The notes beneath the pieces were generated by a model. That model was given only the letters and a program-made list of their open reading frames with translations. It had not been told where the DNA came from and searched no databases. From Lewinellaceae bacterium (lineage in GTDB: Bacteria > Bacteroidota > Bacteroidia > Chitinophagales > Saprospiraceae): 64,000 nt of DNA. The stretch is from the NCBI GenBank assembly GCA_016710765.1, contig JADJUJ010000001.1:186001-250000 (forward strand), read 5' to 3'. The position numbers were made by a program, and so were the translations under genes. This document shows, in pieces, positions 48,207 through 57,456 of this stretch; position 1 is the stretch's first letter; each line of letters starts with the position of its first letter.

Positions 48207-48858
48207 ATGGCTGAATCTCTCCCCCCTTCGCATTGCGCTGGTCGACGATCAGGAACTTTTTATTGAAAGCCTGGAAGCCCTTTTCCGTGCCACTGAGGAA
48301 CCCATTGAGGTAATCTGGACAGCGCGATGCGGTGAAGAAGCGCTGGAGAAAACCCGGGAAGCCATGCCCGATGCCATTTTAATGGACTATTTTTTCAAGG
48401 GAAAAACCCTCGATGGCGGCGAAACTACCCGCTTACTCACTTCCGAACACGCCGAACTGCGGGTCCTTATGTTGAGCGTGAGTTGCGATCTTTCCGTCAT
48501 TCGCGATTCCCTGCAAAAAGGCGCCTGCGGGTATGCCTCTAAAGAGATCAGCAAACAGGAGTTGTTGCATGCCATAACTACAGTTGCTCGGGGAGAAATT
48601 TTTCTGGACCAAACTGCCTTGCAGGAGGTAGTGGGTTTACTCGTCAAAAAAACGCCCAAAAGCCTGCTTACCCGTCGGGAATTGGAAGTTTCGCAATTGT
48701 ATGTTGTCGGCAAACAAATCAAAGAAATTGCCGCTGAACTGTACATCAGCGAAGACACGGTGGAAAGCCACATCAAAAATATCCGTGCCAAAACGGATGC
48801 CAGCAGCCGGTACGAGGTAGCGGAATACCTTAAAAAAAACGGGTTGGCTGACGAATAG
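48202..48858 (+). CDS. NarL/LuxR-type response regulator
   Basis: About 218 residues. Receiver domain: LRIALVDDQELF, DAILMDYFFKG (Asp62 as phosphoacceptor) and a conserved Lys near residue 115. DNA-binding domain: LTRRELEVSQLYVVGKQIKE, IAAELYISEDTVESHIKNIR. The open frame starts with GTG at 48202, but ATG at 48207 in the next frame reads MAESLP-like. Removing one C from the C6 run at 48221-48226 joins it to LRIALVDD, so that ATG is probably the true start. It converges on, and overlaps by about 29 bp, the 7TMR-DISM kinase gene, its likely partner. Confidence 0.93.
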   Translation: MVWLNLSPLRIALVDDQELFIESLEALFRATEEPIEVIWTARCGEEALEKTREAMPDAILMDYFFKGKTLDGGETTRLLTSEHAELRVLMLSVSCDLSVIRDSLQKGACGYASKEISKQELLHAITTVARGEIFLDQTALQEVVGLLVKKTPKSLLTRRELEVSQLYVVGKQIKEIAAELYISEDTVESHIKNIRAKTDASSRYEVAEYLKKNGLADE

Positions 48859-50797
48859 CCGACATGGGGATGTCTATCCGGATAAATGTACCCTCACCTG
48901 GTGCTGACTCCAGGTGAAAACTACCGCGCAACGCAGCCACCCGACTGCGTATGTTGTCGAGGCCAATTCCGTTACTCGACTGTGCCAGTACAAAACCCTG
49001 ACCATCGTCTTCCAAAGTAACTTGCAAAACCTCCTCATTTTCAACCAATTGCACTTGGGCAGCGCCAGCATGAGCATGTTTCAACACATTGCCCAGCATT
49101 TCCTGAATGATGCGGTACAGGTGAATTTTTGCAAGACTTTGGATGGGTTCTAGTTTGCACTGGGTAAATAAATGTACCGAGAGCCCGGGTTGCGCCTGCT
49201 CCATGTGCAGGCATAGGTCCTCCAGCGCCATCAGCAGATCTGTTTTTTCCAATGCCTTCGACATCAGGTTGTGGGAGATGTCGCGTACCTCCCGGTAGGT
49301 TTGGTCCAGATCCCTTGACAAAATGGAGAGCTGCTTGTCCAGCGCCGGGTCCGAATTCTTATCCCGTAGCGCGCCAATCTGCATCCGGACGGCTGCCAGG
49401 TTGACACAGGCGCCATCGTGTAAATCCCTGGCTATGCGCTGCCTTTCATTCTCAGCACCCATGATGAGCGCATTCAAATTGTCCTCCTTGGCTTTCGCCA
49501 ACATGCTCTGTACCGCCTGGTTCTTATCGGTCAAGCGGATATAACGGTAAGAAGCAAAATAAAACACCATGATCATTTCGGCAAAAAAGCCACCCATCAG
49601 TACTGGTGCGACAAAAAAGGCAGACAATCGCTCCAAAAAGGGCAACAAATGTGCCATCCATAGAAAGTTGAAAACCCCATATCCCAGGTATTGTAAAGAG
49701 GTGGTAAAAAGTCCGATCATGTGCACCACCACAATGATCAGCAACCAACGCATCATGCGCGATCGACTTTTTAACATCCGGTACACAATCCAGCCCAGCA
49801 TAATAAGGCTGAACAACACCAGGTACCCAAAAAAACTGGTCAAAACCCAGCCGATAAACTGCCTTGGAAAAATCTGATGCACCATAATCAGCAGGGCGGT
49901 CACCAGAAATATCAGGATGGAGGCGTTGATAAAATCATTAAACCGCTTCGACAACTTTGGAATATTCACATAGGTCCGGAAAAACTGTATCCCGAAAACA
50001 ATGTGCAATATATTGAGCGTGGCGGGCACGACAAATTGCCAATAAGGATGTCCGGGCCAGATGTACCGAAAACCTAAACCCAGATGGCAAGGGATAAAAA
50101 AACTGGTCACCAATACATAGCCGAAATACCACCACAAATAATACTGCCTGGCCACGATGATCAGCATGGCTGATAAAAATAGATACAAGCTGCAAAAAAC
50201 AAAAAAAATGGTGAGCAATATGTCTTCCAACCGCTGTTGATTGCCCAGCCGTTCCTCCCGCTCCCAACACAATATGCGCAGGTAAAGCGGATAATCGGGC
50301 GCCAGTGCGATATAAACCCACTGTCGCTTCCCTTTTTGAATTTGTACGGGAAAAAGAAAATTGCGGCCATTTTCGGGACGGTGCCAGTAGGGGAAACTTG
50401 TTCCGGTGATATCCTCCCGCAGCAAATTTCCGGTAGAATCGGTCTGAACCATCATCATTTTTGTAATGAAGGGATTGACCAATTCCAGCAAAAAATCTTG
50501 CTGCTGTACCTTGTTTTCCAGCTGAAACCGAATCCAAACGGTATGCCGTTCGTATCCAAAATTGCAACAGGCATTGTTCAAAGGCCGAAAATCATTGCGG
50601 TGGTCCCGGAGAACCGAGGTAAAATCAAAACCACTGGACTTGTCTTCAAAAACCTCCACCGCTGATCCCTGGACACGCCAATAGCCGATTTCATTCTGCT
50701 GCCGCTGCAAAACCAACAACGTATCCGGGGCAGCCTGTAGATTTCGCAGGAACCCCAGAAGTATCAAAAGCAACAATAAGTACCGACAGTGGACCAT
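48830..50797 (-). CDS. 7TMR-DISM sensor histidine kinase (NarX/HisKA_3 type)
   Basis: 655 residues from the ATG at 50797 with signal peptide MVHCRYLLLLLILLGFLRNL. An extracellular 7TMR-DISM ligand-type domain (~30-185) is followed by seven helices (~190-410), then a dimerisation/phosphoacceptor helix ERQRIARDLHDGACVNLAAV (HisKA_3) and HATPase DDGQGFVLAQSSNGIGLDN. It pairs with the NarL-type regulator encoded convergently, an unusual arrangement since such pairs are usually in tandem. Ligand unknown; carbohydrates are common for DISM domains. Confidence 0.92.
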   Translation of the reverse strand: MVHCRYLLLLLILLGFLRNLQAAPDTLLVLQRQQNEIGYWRVQGSAVEVFEDKSSGFDFTSVLRDHRNDFRPLNNACCNFGYERHTVWIRFQLENKVQQQDFLLELVNPFITKMMMVQTDSTGNLLREDITGTSFPYWHRPENGRNFLFPVQIQKGKRQWVYIALAPDYPLYLRILCWEREERLGNQQRLEDILLTIFFVFCSLYLFLSAMLIIVARQYYLWWYFGYVLVTSFFIPCHLGLGFRYIWPGHPYWQFVVPATLNILHIVFGIQFFRTYVNIPKLSKRFNDFINASILIFLVTALLIMVHQIFPRQFIGWVLTSFFGYLVLFSLIMLGWIVYRMLKSRSRMMRWLLIIVVVHMIGLFTTSLQYLGYGVFNFLWMAHLLPFLERLSAFFVAPVLMGGFFAEMIMVFYFASYRYIRLTDKNQAVQSMLAKAKEDNLNALIMGAENERQRIARDLHDGACVNLAAVRMQIGALRDKNSDPALDKQLSILSRDLDQTYREVRDISHNLMSKALEKTDLLMALEDLCLHMEQAQPGLSVHLFTQCKLEPIQSLAKIHLYRIIQEMLGNVLKHAHAGAAQVQLVENEEVLQVTLEDDGQGFVLAQSSNGIGLDNIRSRVAALRGSFHLESAPGEGTFIRIDIPMSAIRQPTRFF

Positions 50798-51112
50798 AAT
50801 CCATGCAAAATAAAGCAAATTGAGGAAGGCAAACTCAAAAAATGCCTTCACAGGACCATTAATGGGCAAAAGTCACGGATTTCCGGGATACATATCCTGC
50901 ACACCCCTACCCCTACAATCCGCCCTCCGGGGTTTTATTAAAATCACCGTTACCAGGGAACCCAATGGCGACGGCAGTCATTACCTTTGTGCTATGAGTT
51001 GCCCTTGCCAGACCTTCTAACCATAAACTTTGCGCCATGAGAAATCTATTTCAGTTCTCATCGTTTTTTGGGGGCACCCTAAATTTTTGCCAACACTAAA
51101 AACTACGATTTT
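50798..51112. other. Intergenic region with a promoter-like TACCTTTG and an 8-codon ORF
   Basis: TACCTTTG at 50982-50989, four bases, then an ATG at 50994 opening an eight-codon ORF (MSCPCQTF). A second small ORF of 20 codons starts at 51037. Neither is in frame with the esterase at 51113. They may form a leader. No repeat family is recognised here. Confidence 0.4.
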
Positions 51113-52597
51113 ATGAAACGATTGGTCAACTTTCTGTTTCTGCTGCTTATCACACAACCAGTTTTCACGCAACAATACGTAACAGCCAACCAGTATTCCT
51201 ACTCGGTACAAAAAGACCTGGTATACGGCACTGCCGTCAATTACACCGGCGCCACCGATACCTTGAAACTGGATCTCTATAAACCCATTGGCGACAACAA
51301 CCCATCCCGCCCGCTGGCCGTACTGGTGCACGGTGGCAGCTGGCTCACCGGTTGTAAAACCGATGTAGCCTGGCTGGCCAAAGAACTCGCAGGCCGTGGT
51401 TATGCCGTGGCCGCGGTGAATTACCGCCTGGGCTGGCACAAAGCTGCAGCCGTAACGGCTGCTTGTGGGACCCAGGATTTTCCCGATGTTTTCCCCAATG
51501 AATACAACGCCTTGTATGCCGCTGATTCTCTGGAGATTATCCGTGCCATTTACCGGGGGCAGCAAGATGTGAAGGGGGCCATTCGCTGGCTGAAAGCACG
51601 GCATGCACAAGATTCCACCGCGGCCAACGCCGTGTTGGTGGGCGGTGAAAGTGCCGGCGCTTTTATCTCGCTGGCCGTGGGCTTTCTCGACCGGCCAGAA
51701 GAAAAGCCCGATGCCTGCCTGGATATCCCGGCAGCCCCGGCGCCATCACCCAATACCCTCAACCTTACCACCCTCGATTGCATTGCAAAAGTGTGGATGC
51801 CAGATGCCACCGCACGGCAACGGCCCGACCTGGGCCCGGTAGACGGCACGCTCAACACCACATTGGGGTACAACGCCGCCGTGGTGGGGGTGATCGACCT
51901 GTTTGGCGCCGTACCGGCTATCGGCCTGGCCCAAAACTGGATCGAAGGACCCAATCAACCCGCAGTGTACCTCTATCACCAAAGCTGTGATGCAGTGGTT
52001 CCTTCTGGCTACGGACAGCCATTTTACCCTTACAGCGGCATTTGCAACACCTACGCCAACTTCTCTCCCTGGCACCAGTACACGCCGCATGTTTATGGAA
52101 GCGTGGCCATTTCGGCCTACCTGGCTTCACTACCCAATCCGCCCCTGTACGAAACCGAAATCGTAGCCTGCGACCCCTTCAATTCCGACTTAGGTATACT
52201 GGCCTGTATCTTTTTTGCCAACAATGGCGGCTTTCATTTTGTGGCCAACAAACCGCTGACGTCACAGAAAATCGCGAATTTCTTTTGTCCGGTGATTACG
52301 GGAATTTTGGGAGGGAGTTGTACTACCAGCGCTGTCGAACCAATTGCAGGGAACGACCTATACCTCGCACCAAATCCTTTTTTCAGCGACCTGATACTTT
52401 ACTGCCCAGCCGCTCCGCAGCAGCCATGCCAAATTCGATTAACAGAACCCTCTGGGAAAACAGTCTGGTCGGGAAGCAGGATGCTTTCTGTTGGCGCCAA
52501 CCACATTTTATCCGCTGATTTTTTACCCCCAGGTCTCTATTTTTTGCAAATATGGGATGGGGAAAAACTTAAAGCCCTTAAGGCTGTCCGGCAATAA
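51113..52597 (+). CDS. Secreted alpha/beta-hydrolase (carboxylesterase-like) with T9SS C-terminal domain
   Basis: 494 residues. Signal peptide LLLITQPVFTQQ. Hydrolase motifs: VLVHGGSWLTG (oxyanion) and GGESAGAFI (nucleophile Ser). The last ~80 residues, with YLAPNPFFSDLILYC and GLYFLQIWDGEKLKALK, match the type A sorting domain of type IX secretion. The protein is therefore exported across the outer membrane and likely attached to the cell surface or released. Substrate unknown. It stands alone; promoter candidate at 50982. Confidence 0.9.
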   Translation: MKRLVNFLFLLLITQPVFTQQYVTANQYSYSVQKDLVYGTAVNYTGATDTLKLDLYKPIGDNNPSRPLAVLVHGGSWLTGCKTDVAWLAKELAGRGYAVAAVNYRLGWHKAAAVTAACGTQDFPDVFPNEYNALYAADSLEIIRAIYRGQQDVKGAIRWLKARHAQDSTAANAVLVGGESAGAFISLAVGFLDRPEEKPDACLDIPAAPAPSPNTLNLTTLDCIAKVWMPDATARQRPDLGPVDGTLNTTLGYNAAVVGVIDLFGAVPAIGLAQNWIEGPNQPAVYLYHQSCDAVVPSGYGQPFYPYSGICNTYANFSPWHQYTPHVYGSVAISAYLASLPNPPLYETEIVACDPFNSDLGILACIFFANNGGFHFVANKPLTSQKIANFFCPVITGILGGSCTTSAVEPIAGNDLYLAPNPFFSDLILYCPAAPQQPCQIRLTEPSGKTVWSGSRMLSVGANHILSADFLPPGLYFLQIWDGEKLKALKAVRQ

Positions 52598-52609
52598 AAT
52601 CCAGCATTT

Positions 52610-53206
52610 TTACTCCGTAAAACCCTCAATTGCCACCAATACCTCATTTTTTCGGCCAAACAAATCAAATGGCGCATTGTAGTAAAGGTGCTGCACGGGT
52701 CCGGAGGGCGTAAGCCCCTGGGCCTTCAGGGCTGCCAACAGCTCCGCTGTTTTCCGGTCCATGTCTGCTTTTTTGGCAAAGCCGCCGAAAGTCAGAGAAG
52801 CCGTATAAACAGGTGCCGTTTCCTGAAAGACAATATTAGGCGCTCGCGTAGGCGTCGGGCGGCCCTGAAGTTCGAAACCTTCCGGCATAACGAAACTGAT
52901 GTCGGTGCCGGTGCTGTCGGGCACAGAAATGACCGGCGAGGTCATGGCTATTTTCTCCTCCCGGTCGTTGCCGCCAAAAATGTAGGAAGCCAGGTCGCGG
53001 AACCCCGCACTCATGTTGTCGCGGTAATCGCCGGTTTTGTGAACAGTAGCGGTTATGGCCGGCGGGTAAAAGCGAATTTCCAGGGTCCCAAGTTTTTGAA
53101 TCACCCGATACGGTCGGGTCGGAGTAGTGTCACGCGCCATAAATGCATACGCTTGATAGCCAACAAAAAGGAGCAGCAAGGCTGCTGGTATAATTTTGTA
53201 CCACAT
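52610..53206 (-). CDS. SOUL heme-binding family protein
   Basis: 198 residues with an N-terminal hydrophobic segment (IIPAALLLLFVGYQAYAFM). SOUL motifs: YRVIQKLGTLEIRFYPPAIT, KIAMTSPVISVP and VMPEGFELQGRPTPTRAPNI. The family binds heme in some members; the role in bacteria is not established. Its stop lies 10 bp from that of the convergent esterase. Confidence 0.9.
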   Translation of the reverse strand: MWYKIIPAALLLLFVGYQAYAFMARDTTPTRPYRVIQKLGTLEIRFYPPAITATVHKTGDYRDNMSAGFRDLASYIFGGNDREEKIAMTSPVISVPDSTGTDISFVMPEGFELQGRPTPTRAPNIVFQETAPVYTASLTFGGFAKKADMDRKTAELLAALKAQGLTPSGPVQHLYYNAPFDLFGRKNEVLVAIEGFTE

Positions 53207-53295
53207 GTTTTTTATTAAACAACAAGTTGCAGCAGGGCTTGGTTCGTTTCAGGGTGAAAAACCGCAAAAAGCGACTGTGTTCCACCGCAGGCACT

Positions 53296-53307
53296 TACTT
53301 TTGTCGT
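53296..53307 (+). promoter_or_regulatory. TAnnTTTG promoter four bases before the DUF998 ATG
   Basis: TACTTTTG at 53296-53303, four bases (TCGT), then ATG at 53308. Same spacing as 48195 and 50982; suggests a leaderless or very short-leader transcript. Confidence 0.5.
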
Positions 53308-53961
53308 ATGACCATTCTGCCTAAAATCCGCGTGGAGGTCCTGGTTGGCGCCCTCGCTTGCTTCGCCCTCATCCTCGGCGAGTTCCTCACCGATGCCTGG
53401 TTTGGCAGTCAATTTCCGGGCTACAATTGGCGGATCCAGTCCATCAGTTTCCTGGGGGAGTCCGAAAGCCCGGTGGCAGATAAAGTGGCCGTTTGGAGCC
53501 AACTTTTCACCCTGCTCGCCTTCCTGTTTGCCTGGGGCTTTTATCGCGCTGATCTGGGAAGGGCTGGCGCAATTATTGCCATTTTAATTGCCCTATATGG
53601 CCTCGGCGAAGGCATTGGCTCCGGCATGTTTCCCATTCCACCGTTGGACGCGCCGCGCAATGCCAATGCCTTTTGGCACGATGTAATGGGTGGCGTTGGC
53701 GACACCGCCCTGGTACTGCTTCCGGTAATGATTTGGTGGCTTTTCCCCCAATGGAGGACGAGTGCTTTTTCAGGTTATCTCCTGAGTGTTGTGGTGCTGG
53801 GCTTGGTACTGGCTGGCTGCTTCCTGCTGTCGAAGTTCACCCACCCCACCGGTGGCTTGCTGGTTTACCGCGGACTTTGGCAGCGACTTTACCTGTTGAA
53901 CTATTACATTTTTCTAGGAGTACTGGCCTTTAAAATGGTGGGAGAAGCCCAGGAGCATTAG
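53308..53961 (+). CDS. DUF998 family integral membrane protein
   Basis: 217 residues from the ATG at 53308; the upstream frame at 53227 is not supported. About six transmembrane helices, with NWRIQSISFLGESESPVADK and FHDVMGGVG-like motifs (here FWHDVMGGVGDTALV) of the DUF998 family. Function unknown. It stands alone, with the SOUL gene divergent. Confidence 0.85.
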   Translation: MTILPKIRVEVLVGALACFALILGEFLTDAWFGSQFPGYNWRIQSISFLGESESPVADKVAVWSQLFTLLAFLFAWGFYRADLGRAGAIIAILIALYGLGEGIGSGMFPIPPLDAPRNANAFWHDVMGGVGDTALVLLPVMIWWLFPQWRTSAFSGYLLSVVVLGLVLAGCFLLSKFTHPTGGLLVYRGLWQRLYLLNYYIFLGVLAFKMVGEAQEH

Positions 53962-54117
53962 TGGTGTAGGCTATATTGGCTAAGCAGTGTAGTTTTTGTT
54001 TTTTTTAGTTTTGCTGCGCAAAATATTTGTCCCGCTGATCGCGCAGAAACCGCAGATGTTTTGCTGCGCAAAACACATGCGGAGCACAGGTTAATTTTTC
54101 CAGGATGATACCTGGTT

Positions 54118-55149
54118 TTATAATCGCAGCAACCGAATTACCCCCTTATTCCCTGGCGGGTACAGGGTAAGTGTGCGGCCATCGAACTGGTAATCCATCA
54201 GCTCAGGTTCTTTGTGCTCCTTTCCGGTTACGGAGAGTTGCATGGCTTTGGTATCCAGGGTCCAGCGCCCGGCATCCTTTTTCCTTTGGTTAACTTTTGC
54301 AGTGTATATGCCATCCGCATTAAACTCCAGGTCGATTCCGGTTAGAAAATCAGCCCAAGCACCTTGTAAGTACTCCGCGCTCATTCTTTTAACGGTCTTA
54401 TCCTTTAGATAGACAATCCTTCGGGTATCGTGCACTTCCGTTATGTCTAACTTGCCGAAAAGCGAGGAGGCTACCTTCCGCTTCCTGGTTATCCAGTTGC
54501 CCTGTGCATCGTATTGATAAGCCATGTCAGAACGGTAAGTGGTGTCTCCCTTTTCGCCGGTTTCCCAAAAAAGAATCGGGTCGTTTTGTGCGTTCATCCG
54601 GTATATACGCCTGGATTTTACGGTTCCGGCATCGACAAACTGGGTGTTGATGATGAGGGAATCGCCGAAATACTCGGTTTTCCGGCAATCGGTTGGAATG
54701 TTGCGATTGGAATAGTGGGTACAGGCATTGACGATCCTGCCCTGTGCATCCGTTTTGATCTCACTGTCGAAGTTGAACATTGGGGTTTCATGCACTCTTT
54801 TCATGCCGCTCATATGGCCTTGGTTGTCGTACCTGAACTCCAGGGCTTCCCGAAATTTATCGTTCTTGTCGTAGTCTGCCGAGCGGATCAAATGCTCCTT
54901 TTCATATTCCAGGGCAGTACGCTGCAAATCGAACGCACCTTGGTGGCCTGCTTTTGGCATTTTTGTCCAGCGCTCCAATAGTCTCCCTTTTTCGTTAAAC
55001 CGGTATACAGTTATAGCCATAATCTCAGTCCCTTTCCAGGCTACCTCCTCAATCATGTAGGGGTTGCCCTTGAATCTTTGTTCCTGCGCCGCTGAACCAA
55101 TTGCACCCAGCATCAGCAAGAGTAAAACCTTGATCGAACTTTGTTTCAT
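54118..55149 (-). CDS. Exported hypothetical protein with YD-like motifs
   Basis: 343 residues with signal peptide KVLLLLMLGAIGSAAQ. The body has several F/Y-[ND]-x-x-G-x-[ILM] segments (YRFNEKGRLLERW, FRYDNQGHMSGM, DAQGRIVNACTHYSN, YQYDAQGNWITRK) resembling the YD/RHS repeat pattern. The C-terminal part resembles a lipocalin-like tail, uncertain. No family name can be given. The 155-bp spacer to the DUF998 gene has TTGCTGCGCAAAA repeated twice and nothing else. Confidence 0.7.
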   Translation of the reverse strand: MKQSSIKVLLLLMLGAIGSAAQEQRFKGNPYMIEEVAWKGTEIMAITVYRFNEKGRLLERWTKMPKAGHQGAFDLQRTALEYEKEHLIRSADYDKNDKFREALEFRYDNQGHMSGMKRVHETPMFNFDSEIKTDAQGRIVNACTHYSNRNIPTDCRKTEYFGDSLIINTQFVDAGTVKSRRIYRMNAQNDPILFWETGEKGDTTYRSDMAYQYDAQGNWITRKRKVASSLFGKLDITEVHDTRRIVYLKDKTVKRMSAEYLQGAWADFLTGIDLEFNADGIYTAKVNQRKKDAGRWTLDTKAMQLSVTGKEHKEPELMDYQFDGRTLTLYPPGNKGVIRLLRL

Positions 55150-55324
55150 CGTGAAATTATTTTAGGCTTTGCAATGTTAAGAGCATATTGGGGATTTTCT
55201 GCTGGAGTCAAAAATAACGTCTTTTTTAGTCAGTTTTTGCGTTTTTGAAGGAGCATAGTTGATATTACGTGACTGAAAAAAGGTGAAAAATGGCAAAAAA
55301 AGAATCGTTTTTGGCCCAGAACCT

Positions 55325-55547
55325 CTAATCTCGGCTTTGGCCATTGGTCTTTAGTCTTTGGCTTTGCTCCGAAGGATTAACTATTTGATTTTCATTGTAT
55401 TAATTTTTAACAAAATATTCGTTGATAAATAATGCACATGCTGTTTTAAAAAGGGTGTTCAAAATTAAATTCCGATTTCTCCGGTATTTGATTTCACAAG
55501 GTACCAATAACCGAGATCGAAGCCAAAGACCAACACCCAAAGTCTAG
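55325..55547. repeat. R1 element (copy B), empty-site version
   Basis: Left end CTAATCTCGGCTTTGGCC then TTGGTCTTTAGTCTTTGG; right end GAAGCCAAAGACCAACACCC (inverted type). The interior matches copy A at 47.8 kb (AACAAAATATTCGTTGATAA, TTCCGATTTCTCC) but lacks its 157-bp insertion: it reads GTATTAATTTTTAAC through the insertion point. Confidence 0.75.
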
Positions 55548-55581
55548 CTGATGCTTTCAACACTTTTTCACCGCCTTCCCT

Positions 55582-55589
55582 TACCTTTG
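55582..55589 (+). promoter_or_regulatory. aspS promoter -7 element
   Basis: TACCTTTG matches TAnnTTTG. The ATG follows after 37 bases. The -33 TTTG is not clear upstream (CTTTC near 55554 is the closest). Confidence 0.5.
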
Positions 55590-55626
55590 CATCCCCAATT
55601 CGTGAATCCTTGAATTATAAATAGCC

Positions 55627-57381
55627 ATGTACCGCACCCACAGTTGCTCTGAACTCCGCATCGCCGACACCGGCAAAACCGTAACCCTCGCCGGCTGGGC
55701 CGGTACCATCCGCGACAAAGGCGGCTTGCTTTGGATCGACCTGCGCGACCGCTACGGCATTACGCAGCTGGTGTTCGACGAAGCCTATACCACGCCCGAA
55801 CTCTTCGCCATCGCCCGCAGCATTGGCCGCGAATTTGTACTCCAGGCTACCGGTGAAGTGATTGAGCGCACCTCAAAAACAACCAAGATTCCAACTGGCG
55901 AGATAGAGATTAAAGTCTCCGATCTGAAAATCCTGAACGCAGCCAAAACCCCGCCCTTCACCATCCAGGATGATACCGATGGCGGCGATGAACTGCGCAT
56001 GAAATACCGCTACCTCGACCTGCGCCGGAATGCCGTGCAGCAAAACGTCATTTTCCGCTCCAATCTCGGCATTGAATCCCGGAAATACCTCGCCGACAAA
56101 GGCTTTCTCGAAATTGAAACGCCTTTCCTCATCAAAAGCACCCCGGAAGGCGCCCGCGACTTCGTGGTGCCTTCCCGCATGAACCCCGGTACCTTCTACG
56201 CCCTTCCGCAAAGCCCCCAAACGTTCAAGCAGATTCTCATGGTGGCGGGTTTCGACAAATACTTCCAGATCGTGCGTTGCTTCCGCGACGAAGACCTGCG
56301 CGCCGACCGGCAGCCGGAATTCACGCAGATCGACTGCGAAATGTCGTTCGTGCACCAGGAAGACATCCTCAATACCTTCGAAGGCCTCACCAGGCACTTG
56401 TTCCATACCATGCTCGGCATCGACCTACCCGAATTCCCCCGCATGACCTACGATGAGGCCATGCGTCGCTTCGGTTCCGACAAGCCTGATGTGCGCTTTG
56501 AAATGGACTTCAACGACCTGAACGCACTCGCCAAGGGTAAGGGTTTCCAGGTGTTCGACAGCGCTGAAGCAGTGCTGGCCATCAATGCCACCGGCTGCGC
56601 CCACTACTCCCGCAAGCAAATCGACGAACTGACGGAGTGGGTGAAGCGCCCGCAAATTGGCGCAAAAGGATTGGTGTACGTGAAATATGACACCGATGGC
56701 AGCGTAAAATCGTCGGTAGACAAATTCTACAGCCCCGACGACTTGAAAGCCTGGCTCGACCACTGCGGCGCCAAGCCCGGCGATATGCTGCTGGTGCTCA
56801 GCGGCGAAGAGGAAAAAACGCAAAAACAACTCTGCGAACTCCGACTGGAAATGGGCAGCCAACTCGGCCTGCGCGACCCCAAAGTGTTTAAGCCCCTTTG
56901 GGTGGTGGACTTCCCGCTGCTGGAATGGGATGAGGATGCCCAGCGCTTTTTTGCCATGCACCACCCTTTTACCTCACCAAAAATGGGCGATATCCCAAAA
57001 ATGGAATCCAACGACCAGGCTGTGCTCAAAAGCATGCGCGCCGATGCCTACGACCTCGTGCTCAACGGCGTAGAAATCGGCGGCGGCTCCATTCGTATTC
57101 ATGACCGCGACCTGCAAAGCCGAAATTTCAAATTGCTCGGATTTACCCCCGAGGAAGCCGAAGCGCAATTCGGTTTCCTGCTCGGCGCTTTCGAATACGG
57201 CGCACCGCCCCACGGCGGCATCGCCTTCGGTTTCGACCGCCTGGCAGCCGTCATGAACGGCGTCAACTCCATCCGCGACTTCATCGCTTTCCCCAACAAC
57301 AATCAGGGCCGCGACATGATGATCGACGCACCGAGCCCGATTGACGCGGCACAGTTAAAGGAGTTGGGGTTGAAATTGTAA
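55627..57381 (+). CDS. aspS: Aspartyl-tRNA synthetase (bacterial type)
   Basis: 584 residues. N-terminal OB-fold anticodon domain: [34 protein letters not shown]. Class II motif 2: [20 protein letters not shown]. Bacterial GAD insertion in the middle (~290-410). Motif 3: [15 protein letters not shown]. It charges tRNA-Asp; full length with no frame break. It stands alone, with a TAnnTTTG promoter 37 bp upstream. Confidence 0.97.
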   Translation: MYRTHSCSELRIADTGKTVTLAGWAGTIRDKGGLLWIDLRDRYGITQLVFDEAYTTPELFAIARSIGREFVLQATGEVIERTSKTTKIPTGEIEIKVSDLKILNAAKTPPFTIQDDTDGGDELRMKYRYLDLRRNAVQQNVIFRSNLGIESRKYLADKGFLEIETPFLIKSTPEGARDFVVPSRMNPGTFYALPQSPQTFKQILMVAGFDKYFQIVRCFRDEDLRADRQPEFTQIDCEMSFVHQEDILNTFEGLTRHLFHTMLGIDLPEFPRMTYDEAMRRFGSDKPDVRFEMDFNDLNALAKGKGFQVFDSAEAVLAINATGCAHYSRKQIDELTEWVKRPQIGAKGLVYVKYDTDGSVKSSVDKFYSPDDLKAWLDHCGAKPGDMLLVLSGEEEKTQKQLCELRLEMGSQLGLRDPKVFKPLWVVDFPLLEWDEDAQRFFAMHHPFTSPKMGDIPKMESNDQAVLKSMRADAYDLVLNGVEIGGGSIRIHDRDLQSRNFKLLGFTPEEAEAQFGFLLGAFEYGAPPHGGIAFGFDRLAAVMNGVNSIRDFIAFPNNNQGRDMMIDAPSPIDAAQLKELGLKL

Positions 57382-57456
57382 ACGGGAATTTATCTACTGC
57401 TGGGTGATTAACAAACGCCCGGCAGTAGATTTAGAAAGTTATTACTGACACGTTGC

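Larger units (their letters stand above)
55150..55626. other. Spacer before aspS: R1 element and aspS promoter
   Basis: No gene. AT-rich to 55324, then the R1 copy B (55325-55547), then the aspS promoter. The R1 copy lacks the MITE found in the 47.8 kb copy. Confidence 0.6.

Noticed and set aside
51037..51099. 20-codon ORF MRNLFQFSSFFGG... before the esterase
   Set aside because: No promoter or conservation can be shown; it may be chance.
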